From the NCBI RefSeq assembly GCF_014642855.1, contig NZ_BMJB01000001.1:1488001-1552000 (forward strand): a stretch of 64,000 bases of DNA, given 5' to 3'. This document shows positions 18,016 through 25,708 of this stretch, piece by piece. Numbering within the stretch: position 1 is the first letter of the stretch; every line of letters starts with the position of its first letter. This DNA is from Edaphobacter acidisoli (GTDB lineage Bacteria > Acidobacteriota > Terriglobia > Terriglobales > Acidobacteriaceae). Made by a program: the position numbers and the translations under genes. The notes beneath the pieces were generated by a model. It was not told the origin of the DNA. It searched no databases and was given only the letters and a program-made list of their open reading frames with translations.

Positions 18016-20046
18016 TCAATTAGCAGCGACCGCAGGTTTTGCAGATGAAGATGCGGTTGTGAGAACGATATTCTCCTGATCCTTGTTCGTCATCTTCGAG
18101 TAAAAGTCACGGAGGCCCGGGTAGTCTTTGACAAAGAAGATAAACTCGCCGAGGTAGAAGTTGCGGTGGAATGTAATGCTGTTGGCTGCTGGTTGACTCG
18201 ATACGTTATAGATTGCGTAACTTGCGAACTGATACTGGTCCGCGGACGGGTATGATTCCACGCTGAATGTCGAAGGGTATTTAATCCGGACGGCGTCCTG
18301 CGTGATGTGCGGGTAATCAAAGTAGACGGGGATATCACGCTTTGGATCTGTGAAGACTGGCTTGGCGTTGGCCATGAAGATATCGGACGGAACAAAAATT
18401 CGCTTCCCGGTTGGTTCACCTATGGGCCCTCTGACTTCAAAGTTGACGGTTAGAGGCTCTTCATAATCCATAAGCTTATCGATGGAAATTACTTTGACAT
18501 CCATACCCTGCGGCACGAGATGTTCCATACTGGTTTGGAACTCGCGCTCCAGGCTTGTTGAGTCGCCAGTCAGTGAACGGTGACGCCATGTAAGCGCGGG
18601 TGCACCCACATATGTCATCTTGATGATTCCGGTTACCACTCCATGCTCATCCATGGTGAGGTCGGCAATGCGTTCAGTCCGCGAATTTTTGTAAGGCTCT
18701 GGTGGTGTTTCGATGAACGCAATCCCCCCATCTGCCTGACGAATGCCCCCAGCCATCGTATGCTTCCACTCGAGGTGCTGGTAGGGACAATAGCGCGCTC
18801 CTGGATCGAAGTACTCATCCTTACCATCCACATTGACAATGGCGATGTAGTCGTCGAGCTGTGTGAAGGCCAGAAACTGTTTGATAAAAATGTTTTTGTC
18901 ACGATTGGTGACGGCAGCGACGTAAGCCTTCATGCCTGCGGCGCGGGCCATGGCAACAAACAATTCTGCGAGCTGGTCGTCATTCCCGTGCTTGAGCGCG
19001 AGAATGTCATCGGTGTCATGAACTTCTTTCAAGCCGTGAGCCCTATCTTCCTGAGCGGCCTGCTCGCGAGTGTAGCTCGTATTTTCCAGTTGCATAACAA
19101 AGGCGTAAATTTTGCGGAGCTTTTGATCGGGAGTATCGGCTACAGAGACAAGCTGTTGAACCTGCGCGGTAACGCCGTGGCCGGGGCCGACAAACTTATC
19201 GATATTCTTACTCCACGTCTTGCCTTCCTTTGCCCAAAACTCGTCTCCGTTACGGAAGTTTGAATAGTAGAAGAGAACCCTGTAAGTAAGGCTTCCAATA
19301 GGAGGCATAAAGTCCTCATGAGGAGCCGGCGGCACGTTGTCGACGCTCAATTCAAAGACTTGCTGCGGGCCGTTGAGTGTCGTTGCCGGAAGCTCCCTGT
19401 GATCCAGCTTTGCGCCTTCAGGAAGAATGGGGAACCATGCGATGGTGCTGATCATGCCGCGATCGTTCTGAATATCCCGGGTTGTGGGTTTCCAGACATA
19501 ATGTGCTTTGCGAGTAAAGAGGTCCGTCTGGATGTACCAGCTAGGAGGTACAACATATTCGTCGTCATAGCGAATGTTGTAGCGATACTCAATGATGCTG
19601 CCGGTCTGAACATCGGGCATGGTAAAGACCTTGGCCATAACTTTCAGGCCGTTGCTCTTGACGATGAGCTTCTGATAAGGCTTGCCGCTGAAGGGAATGA
19701 TCGTGCCATCGGAATGGATAGTTCTGCCCCGGATCTCGCCAATGGTAAAGCTCGCGCCTTCGCGCCATGAAGCATATTGAAGCTCGACATCGCCACGTTC
19801 TTTGCCTGCATCGGTCAGGACCTTGATGCGAGCATAGACGCTGAAATCATGCATGTCATCGCTGGCAATCTCTTCATAATTGAGATAGATGGCCGATGCA
19901 CCAGGGACCTCAGGCTCAGATGTCATAGTCAGTTCTTCATGCGTAGGCGTTGTCCATTCGTCGGCAGAAGCAAACGGCAGAGCCGTGGAGAACAGAAGAA
20001 CGAAAGTGATGAGGGTGAGGCAACGGTGGCCGATCATGCGATTCAT
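18016..20046 (-). CDS. Exported DUF3857/transglutaminase-like protein with degenerate active site
   Basis: 676 residues from the ATG at 20046 (AAGGGA site upstream); an ATG at 20067 lacks a ribosome site. A signal peptide (LITFVLLFSTALPFASA) precedes a DUF3857 beta domain (about 30-260) and a transglutaminase-like domain. The paralogue next door has GDCKD, NHM and FDP as its Cys-His-Asp triad. Here the aligned positions are GNDDQ (Asp357 instead of Cys), DDY (Asp402 instead of His) and FDP (Asp417 kept). It should therefore not be an active transglutaminase or protease and may be a binding or scaffolding partner. It starts 42 bp after the stop of its paralogue. Confidence 0.8.
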   Translation of the reverse strand: MNRMIGHRCLTLITFVLLFSTALPFASADEWTTPTHEELTMTSEPEVPGASAIYLNYEEIASDDMHDFSVYARIKVLTDAGKERGDVELQYASWREGASFTIGEIRGRTIHSDGTIIPFSGKPYQKLIVKSNGLKVMAKVFTMPDVQTGSIIEYRYNIRYDDEYVVPPSWYIQTDLFTRKAHYVWKPTTRDIQNDRGMISTIAWFPILPEGAKLDHRELPATTLNGPQQVFELSVDNVPPAPHEDFMPPIGSLTYRVLFYYSNFRNGDEFWAKEGKTWSKNIDKFVGPGHGVTAQVQQLVSVADTPDQKLRKIYAFVMQLENTSYTREQAAQEDRAHGLKEVHDTDDILALKHGNDDQLAELFVAMARAAGMKAYVAAVTNRDKNIFIKQFLAFTQLDDYIAIVNVDGKDEYFDPGARYCPYQHLEWKHTMAGGIRQADGGIAFIETPPEPYKNSRTERIADLTMDEHGVVTGIIKMTYVGAPALTWRHRSLTGDSTSLEREFQTSMEHLVPQGMDVKVISIDKLMDYEEPLTVNFEVRGPIGEPTGKRIFVPSDIFMANAKPVFTDPKRDIPVYFDYPHITQDAVRIKYPSTFSVESYPSADQYQFASYAIYNVSSQPAANSITFHRNFYLGEFIFFVKDYPGLRDFYSKMTNKDQENIVLTTASSSAKPAVAAN

Positions 20047-20088
20047 GAATATCTTTCCCTTTTCCATTTGTCTGGAATAACAGAAATC

Positions 20089-22083
20089 TTATTGTTTTTT
20101 GAGAACTGCGCGGCTCTGCTCATCGGACGCGATGATTCCGGCGAGCTTTTGGACTTCGCTGTATTTATCTGCCGGCAAGGTGATCTGACGCACAGTATAG
20201 ATTCGCGTGTAGTGGAGCACATTGCCTTGAACAGTGCTGGAGCTCTGATACGACGCAAAGCCTAGATCCACGTTGACAGGATCAGGAGCTTCATCAACCC
20301 CATAGCCGGCTGGCAGAGTGATAGTGAAGTCGTCTTTTTCCTGCATCGTCTCGTACAGATTCACGGGGACGTGCCGTACCTTATGGTCTACTTCCGGCTC
20401 ATCGCTACCAAGAATACGCGGACGTATGACAAGCAGCGGGCCCATCATTCGAGCAAAGTGATCAGCCGTAATTGCGAATGAGGTAGTTAGATCTTTATCG
20501 AGAGCACCGGCATTCTCCACCTTGAACCCGGAGATGGAAAACGCCGCAAAGTCCTGCCCTAAAACACGGTCGAGAAACTCCGTCTGCTCTTTGGCGTCCC
20601 CCATGGTATAGAGACGACGGCGGTTCTCCGAGACATCTCCGTAACGCTTCTCCGTAATTGTGCCTTGAAGCGAACCATCAGCCGCCAGCTTAAAGCTGCC
20701 CGTACGCTCAATCGTGTTAAGCTCTGGTGAGAGCACCGGAAATTGCACAATTTGGCTATCCTGGCCCTCAACCAGAAGACCATACCCTCCTTGCAGGTTG
20801 TACTCAAGCTGGCCGAAAGGGGTTTTGTCCCAGGTCGGATCGAAGATGAGGTACCGGCGGCCTGTCTTCGCAGTAATGACGCTATGTAGTTTGGGAGAAC
20901 TGTAGCCATTAGGAATCTCTATGGCCGCAATCATGTGATTGCCTACAATAGATGGCGCATCGGCGGCGATAACCCCGCGGCTGGTATCAACCATCACCAG
21001 CGCTGAATGAATACCCACGGACGAAAGCATCGCAGAAAGCAGCGTAGCCTTGTCCTTGCAGTCACCATAGCGGTTGCGGAAGACGTCCCCGGCAAAGTGT
21101 GGTTGATAGCCGCCAATACCTAGCTCAATGGCAACATAACGAATCTGGGTCTGAACAAAGTCGCCAATTGCTGCAGCCCTGTCATAAAAATCTGTCTTGC
21201 CGGCAGTCAGTTCAGTGGCCTTTGCAGCAATATCTGGCGTAGCAACAAGACGGTCCTTCGAAAGAGACGTGTACCATTCGCCGATACTTTTCCACGTTCC
21301 ATCACTCGCCAAAGGAATGCCAGGCCCGGCATAGTGAATGGTCATACGTCCTACAAGGGACTCTTCCGAAGGCCGAAGAAGCACGCGGTCAAGATTGACG
21401 GCAGGAATATTATTCATCTCCCAGCGCCAGTGCTGGTTCTCAAGATCGATGGGCTTCTCCTCTTGATGATTCGCCCAGACCGTGCCGAAGGTATAACCAG
21501 GAGGAAGAACGAGCGTGTAGCTCTGAGTAAGTGCTGGGATTTCCCCCTGGAAGGACCATGTGTCTTCGGTGAGATAAGGCCGGCTGCGCTGCTCATACTC
21601 ATACGCAATGACACCTCCAGGATCTCGTCCCGGAGGGGTCGCAGTCTTCGCCCTCACATCTTCAAACAAAATATCCCCGTCACCATAGCCAACTTCGCCG
21701 ATCTGATTGTCCTTAAGTGCATACTGATGGCCATCGGGGCCAATGCTCCAGACATGCAGTGAAAGAATCTTGTCGTCCTTGTCGAACGGAATGGAAACGA
21801 GCCCCTCATCGCGCCCCTGTGGGCGGAGAATTTTGACGACGTGGCGGCAATGCTCGATGGCCGTACCATCAGACGCGACGGTATACGTCGTGTCATCCAG
21901 CAGGACGACGGCATTTGTCTCGGCAGGATAATCAGGAAGCTTTTGCGCCGTTGCAGTTGTAACCCAATCGGGGACTGCATCCTGCTTAGAAGCAAACACA
22001 AACGGCGTAGCGGCAAGCATCAAAACAGAGAAGACAGAAAGAGTTGCGTAAGGCTTACACAGTCTTGCAGTTCGGCAGATCAT
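20089..22083 (-). CDS. Exported DUF3857 and transglutaminase-domain protein
   Basis: 664 residues from the ATG at 22083, preceded by AAGGGA; the ATG at 22098 is the alternative. A signal sequence is followed by DUF3857 (about 30-250, with RHVVKILRPQGRDEGLVSIP) and a transglutaminase-like core. The triad is intact: YGDCKDKATLL (Cys342), GNHMIAA (His383) and LIFDPTWD (Asp415). The C-terminal region is beta-rich. Such proteins are common in Acidobacteria and Bacteroidetes and are presumed periplasmic. The reaction is unknown; peptide crosslinking or cleavage is possible. It forms a tandem pair with the degenerate copy downstream. Confidence 0.82.
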   Translation of the reverse strand: MICRTARLCKPYATLSVFSVLMLAATPFVFASKQDAVPDWVTTATAQKLPDYPAETNAVVLLDDTTYTVASDGTAIEHCRHVVKILRPQGRDEGLVSIPFDKDDKILSLHVWSIGPDGHQYALKDNQIGEVGYGDGDILFEDVRAKTATPPGRDPGGVIAYEYEQRSRPYLTEDTWSFQGEIPALTQSYTLVLPPGYTFGTVWANHQEEKPIDLENQHWRWEMNNIPAVNLDRVLLRPSEESLVGRMTIHYAGPGIPLASDGTWKSIGEWYTSLSKDRLVATPDIAAKATELTAGKTDFYDRAAAIGDFVQTQIRYVAIELGIGGYQPHFAGDVFRNRYGDCKDKATLLSAMLSSVGIHSALVMVDTSRGVIAADAPSIVGNHMIAAIEIPNGYSSPKLHSVITAKTGRRYLIFDPTWDKTPFGQLEYNLQGGYGLLVEGQDSQIVQFPVLSPELNTIERTGSFKLAADGSLQGTITEKRYGDVSENRRRLYTMGDAKEQTEFLDRVLGQDFAAFSISGFKVENAGALDKDLTTSFAITADHFARMMGPLLVIRPRILGSDEPEVDHKVRHVPVNLYETMQEKDDFTITLPAGYGVDEAPDPVNVDLGFASYQSSSTVQGNVLHYTRIYTVRQITLPADKYSEVQKLAGIIASDEQSRAVLKKQ

Positions 22084-22241
22084 TTGGGTCCCTTGCATTG
22101 ACCGCTTATCGGACGTTTAGCCGCCCGTAAGTGGCACATGTGCGAGTGTTATACGACGGTGATTCATGGATAGCAAGAAAATTTCGAAGATGCAGATGGC
22201 TCATCTGGGTGATTGATGCCTGTTTCAGTTCGGAATCCAGA

Positions 22242-23168
22242 TTAGAACGCTGACTGCGTTGCTGGATTCGCCCTTGGAAGGGTAAGGGTGACAGTCGTGC
22301 CCTGGTTGTGGCCGGAACTCTCAGCCGTAACCGATCCGCCATGTTGGCGTGCAATCGTGCGAACCAGAAATAATCCGAGACCTGTGCCTTTAATCTTCGA
22401 GACCGTACGTCCCTGTACACGATAAAAGCGTTTGAAGATTCGCTTGAACTGGTCTGGAGCAAGGCCGATGCCGGTGTCTGAGATCGTTAACGCGACCCAG
22501 GTGTAACGATCAATGGCAAGCGAACACCTCACATGCACACCTTCCGGTGAATATTTGGCCGCATTGTCAAGGATGTTGAGAACGGCAGTACGGAGGTCAT
22601 CCGAAATACCCAGCGTATAAAGACGTACAGCACCCGGCGTGGGATCTAAGACAATGCTTTCTGGCGGCAGATGATAGCGTTGAAGCGTGACTGCGATGCA
22701 GTCAGCAACGAGCGATTGGAGATCAATCACGGTGCGACCTTGCTGGCGATGGCGCAGGCCAAGTTGTCCAGCCTTGAGCACCTGCTCCACGGTCGCGAGT
22801 AGGCGGTCAGAATCTGCCAGCATTATTTTGTAAAATTCCTGACGTTGCGGCTCATCGAGCGGTCTCCGCTGGAGCGTCTCAAGGTAAAGCCGGATGCTGG
22901 CAATTGGCGTCTTAAGTTCATGAGTAACAGCGTTAAGAAATGTATCTTGACGCTCATTGCGGTTGATCTCACGCACCAGAAAGACTGTATTGAGCACGAC
23001 ACCCGCGATGAGGGCAGCAAAGAAAAATATCCCCAATACAAGCAACGCAACCGTACGCTCACTGGCGACGACGATCCAGCCGACATCGAGCGTAATAGCC
23101 AATCCAACAAGCAGGACGCCAAGTGTGATGAAGAAAGCAATGGCTCCGCGGCGTCGTGTAATGTTCAT
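22242..23168 (-). CDS. Membrane sensor histidine kinase
   Basis: 308 residues. Two hydrophobic segments (AIAFFITLGVLLVGLAITL and ALLVLGIFFFAALIAGVVLN) bracket a very short extracytoplasmic loop. They are followed directly by a HisKA domain (FLNAVTHELKTPIASIRLYL, His83 as phosphoacceptor) and HATPase_c (N-box NILDNAAKYSP, G1 SDTGIGL, G2 GTGLGLFLV). There is no HAMP or PAS domain, so any signal must be sensed through the membrane segments. No response regulator is adjacent, so it is an orphan kinase here. The tandem DUF3857 genes follow on the same strand, so co-regulation is possible but unproven. Confidence 0.9.
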   Translation of the reverse strand: MNITRRRGAIAFFITLGVLLVGLAITLDVGWIVVASERTVALLVLGIFFFAALIAGVVLNTVFLVREINRNERQDTFLNAVTHELKTPIASIRLYLETLQRRPLDEPQRQEFYKIMLADSDRLLATVEQVLKAGQLGLRHRQQGRTVIDLQSLVADCIAVTLQRYHLPPESIVLDPTPGAVRLYTLGISDDLRTAVLNILDNAAKYSPEGVHVRCSLAIDRYTWVALTISDTGIGLAPDQFKRIFKRFYRVQGRTVSKIKGTGLGLFLVRTIARQHGGSVTAESSGHNQGTTVTLTLPRANPATQSAF

Positions 23169-23262
23169 AGCTTCTCGGGAAGTATAGCGGGTCGACGCCT
23201 TGGATTATGATGGCTCGTGCCGCTACCTTCCTCATACCCAGCGGCCTGGAGAGGACATCCGA

Positions 23263-23688
23263 ATGGACAGACGCAAACTACTGCAGATCATGGGTGCCAC
23301 AGCAACATTACCCTTGCTAAGCATTACAGAAGCCAAAGCTCAGCAGGCAGGTACCGAAACGGTATACGAGTTGCGTATCTATCACACTTATGAAGGAAAG
23401 CTGGAGCCGCTTCTGAAGCGCTTCCGGGAGCACGAAACAAAGATATTCGAAAGGTTAGGAATGCATGGCGTAGCGTTCTGGACACCGACCGATGACCCAC
23501 TGAAGGGACGTACCCTTGTCTACATGTTGCGGCATAGAAGCCGCGCTGCGGCCACAGAGAACTGGGCACGCTTTAGCAAGGACCCGGAATGGATCAAGCT
23601 AAAAGCTGAAACCGAAGCGAACGGGGCATTCGTCGAAAAACACGAATCGACATTTCTTGCACTAACAGATTTCTCACCAGTCCTATAG
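23263..23688 (+). CDS. Exported NIPSNAP-family protein
   Basis: 141 residues from the ATG at 23263, which follows GGAGAGGA. An RRKLLQIMGATATLPLL sequence resembles a twin-arginine or Sec signal, with likely cleavage after EAKAQ. The mature part is a single ferredoxin-fold NIPSNAP domain: YELRIYHTYEGKLEPLLKRF, then a Phe-Glu-Arg-Leu-Gly stretch with GVAFWTP, ending ESTFLALTDFSPVL. The biochemical role of bacterial NIPSNAP proteins is not established. Divergent from the histidine kinase. Confidence 0.82.
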   Translation: MDRRKLLQIMGATATLPLLSITEAKAQQAGTETVYELRIYHTYEGKLEPLLKRFREHETKIFERLGMHGVAFWTPTDDPLKGRTLVYMLRHRSRAAATENWARFSKDPEWIKLKAETEANGAFVEKHESTFLALTDFSPVL

Positions 23689-23706
23689 CTTGAACGGAGA
23701 AACAGG

Positions 23707-23731
23707 AAGCCGTGCTCTTTGGCACGGCCTT
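23707..23731 (+). terminator. Hairpin between convergent genes, probable terminator
   Basis: GCCGTGC (23709-23715) pairs with GCACGGC (23722-23728) around a 6-nt loop, with A and T bases extending the ends. The T-tract is short. It lies between the convergent NIPSNAP and DUF3011 genes and could serve both. Confidence 0.5.
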
Positions 23732-23756
23732 CTGGTCTCTCAATCGACATACATGC

Positions 23757-24440
23757 TCATCGGACCCGAAACTCGGCACGACAGCCACGGTCCACCCATA
23801 GGCCTCGACGATCTAATCCCCACGTCTGACCCTGGATACAGGGAGAACCGCTAATCTGGCGCGAGAGTCGAACATCCGCCCGTGGATCGACTGCACACCA
23901 GTTGCGACGCCCATCGTTTGACGAACAAGTAACAGTATTGAACGGCCGCGCTGCCACCCCTACAACAAATTCAGCACGGCAGCCTCGATCCACCCAGACA
24001 GCATTGCGATTGTAGCCCCAGGTCTGACCCTGAATACAAGGCGAGCCGCTGATCTGACGGGATAGCTGAACACCTCCACGGGTATCGACATTACAGAAAT
24101 TGCGTCGCCCATCATTCGAGGAACAGGTAAGCGTCTGGCCAGGACCTTGGTTATTGACCCTAGCAAAAAACTCGGCGCGGCATCCGCGGTCCACCCATAC
24201 TCCCTGCCGATCATAGCCCCAGGTCTGCCCTTGAATGCATGGTGAACCACTAATCTGGCGAGTCAGTTGGACACCTCCAAACGTATTGACACTGCAATAG
24301 TGACGGCGTCCATCGTCGGATGAGCAGGTCAGTGATTGGCCCGGACCATACATCTGCGCTTTTACGGACCGCGGGATCGTAATAACGGCGCATAATATCA
24401 GGGCCAGCGCAAGAAAATATACCTTCGACAAATAGTTCAT
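23757..24440 (-). CDS. Secreted triple-repeat DUF3011 protein
   Basis: 227 residues. A signal peptide (VYFLALALILCAVITIPRSVKAQ) is followed by three tandem copies of a roughly 60-residue unit starting at about 34, 99 and 167. Each unit has four cysteines in the same order: LTCSS, one in the RRxxC region, GSPCIQGQTWG and WVDRGCRAEF. Twelve cysteines in the oxidising periplasm imply two disulfides per repeat. The repeats match what I know as DUF3011. Function is unknown; beta-rich, lectin-like binding is possible. The near-identical GSPCIQGQTWG blocks suggest recent internal duplication. Confidence 0.82.
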   Translation of the reverse strand: MNYLSKVYFLALALILCAVITIPRSVKAQMYGPGQSLTCSSDDGRRHYCSVNTFGGVQLTRQISGSPCIQGQTWGYDRQGVWVDRGCRAEFFARVNNQGPGQTLTCSSNDGRRNFCNVDTRGGVQLSRQISGSPCIQGQTWGYNRNAVWVDRGCRAEFVVGVAARPFNTVTCSSNDGRRNWCAVDPRADVRLSRQISGSPCIQGQTWGLDRRGLWVDRGCRAEFRVR

Positions 24441-24544
24441 TTTGCCTCATTTCAAAACGGAATTTGATCACGTGCGGACTGAAGCAACTTTCCGGTGCAT
24501 GAGCATACAACTGGCGACTTTGTTTGTCGAGCAAACCAAAACAC

Positions 24545-24576
24545 GAATGGCGCGGAGCAGTTGCTCCGCGCCATTC
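24545..24576 (-). terminator. Rho-independent terminator of the desaturase gene
   Basis: A perfect 15-bp stem (GAATGGCGCGGAGCA and its complement) around a 2-nt centre. On the minus strand it is followed by the T-rich GTGTTTTGGTTT. It lies about 20 bp after the desaturase stop. Confidence 0.8.
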
Positions 24577-24594
24577 ATAATCGACTCTGAAAGA

Positions 24595-25596
24595 TTACTG
24601 AATGCCTGAAGGCTTAGGGTTAGCTTGATCGAACTTCGCAATCTGAACCTTTTCCGCCAGGCCGAGCTTTGAGAGCAGCCAGATGCCGTAATAGTTGGGA
24701 TCGAACTCGTACCATGCAAGCCCGTGACGAGCACTGACCGGATGAGCATGGTGGTTGTTGTGCCACCCCTCGCCACCTGTCAGAATGGCGACCCACCAGT
24801 TGTTACGTGAGTCATCTTTGGTCTGGAAGCGTCGCGAGCCCCACATGTGCGTGGCAGAATTGACCAGCCAGGTAGCATGCAAACCAACGGTCACGCGGAG
24901 GAATGTGGCCCACAGAACCATGCCAAGACCCCCAATGATGCGATGACCAGGGCCGGCGAGTGCGGCGCCAAGAGCAATCTGCATAAGGCCCGTAATGATG
25001 AGCGGGAGATAGTGATACTTGCTCAGCCAGACATGAACGCGATCACGAGTCAGGTCAGGAGCGTAGCGGCCAAGCAGAGCAGTCTCCGAATGCAGCGCGC
25101 GGCCAGAGATGATCCAACCGGCGTGCGCCCACCATGTACCATCGTGGGGGGTGTGAGGATCTCCCTCATGGTCGGAGTTCTGATGATGAACGCGATGCGT
25201 CGCCACCCAGAAGATTGGCCCGCCCTCAAGCGCAAGGCAACCGCAGGCCGTGATGAAGTACTCGACCCATTTCGGCGTTTTGTAGCCCCGATGCGTCAAC
25301 AGACGGTGATATGCCATGCCGATGCCGACATTGATGGCCATCATATACATGAAAGCCGCCATGGCAAGGTTCTTCCATGAGAAGAAAAATAAGGCCGCGA
25401 TGGCCAGAATATGAAAGATGGTCATCGCTACTGCCGTGATCCAGTTGATGCGACCTTCCTGATGTTCACGTCCCATACGGAGGTCTTGCTTAATCTTGCG
25501 GACAGCAACCTCCGCAGAAGAAGTGGCGGCATGGTGCTGGGAAGAGGGAGATTGCACTGAGACTATTTCTTCGGGGCTAATCAGGGAGGTGCTCAT
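24595..25596 (-). CDS. Membrane fatty-acid (acyl-CoA type) desaturase
   Basis: About 333 residues from the ATG at 25596; a GTG at 25632 is an alternative with no better ribosome site. It is an integral-membrane di-iron enzyme that introduces a cis double bond (delta-9 type) into acyl chains. The three histidine boxes are present: HRLLTHRG, HRVHHQNSDHEGDPHTPH and HNNHHAHP. Four hydrophobic segments surround them (ITAVAMTIFHILAIAALFFF and others). The gene is likely part of membrane-fluidity control. It is followed by a strong terminator and is divergent from the YncE-phosphoesterase gene, so it is monocistronic. Confidence 0.92.
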   Translation of the reverse strand: MSTSLISPEEIVSVQSPSSQHHAATSSAEVAVRKIKQDLRMGREHQEGRINWITAVAMTIFHILAIAALFFFSWKNLAMAAFMYMMAINVGIGMAYHRLLTHRGYKTPKWVEYFITACGCLALEGGPIFWVATHRVHHQNSDHEGDPHTPHDGTWWAHAGWIISGRALHSETALLGRYAPDLTRDRVHVWLSKYHYLPLIITGLMQIALGAALAGPGHRIIGGLGMVLWATFLRVTVGLHATWLVNSATHMWGSRRFQTKDDSRNNWWVAILTGGEGWHNNHHAHPVSARHGLAWYEFDPNYYGIWLLSKLGLAEKVQIAKFDQANPKPSGIQ

Positions 25597-25708
25597 GGAA
25601 GTAATCGCTGTCCTTTGAACTACAGCTTCCACGCTATCAGGGCCGAAGAAGACGCGTTGTAAGACTTTTGTAATGCCACACTACTGAAGATCTTGGTATT
25701 GTGTTCGG

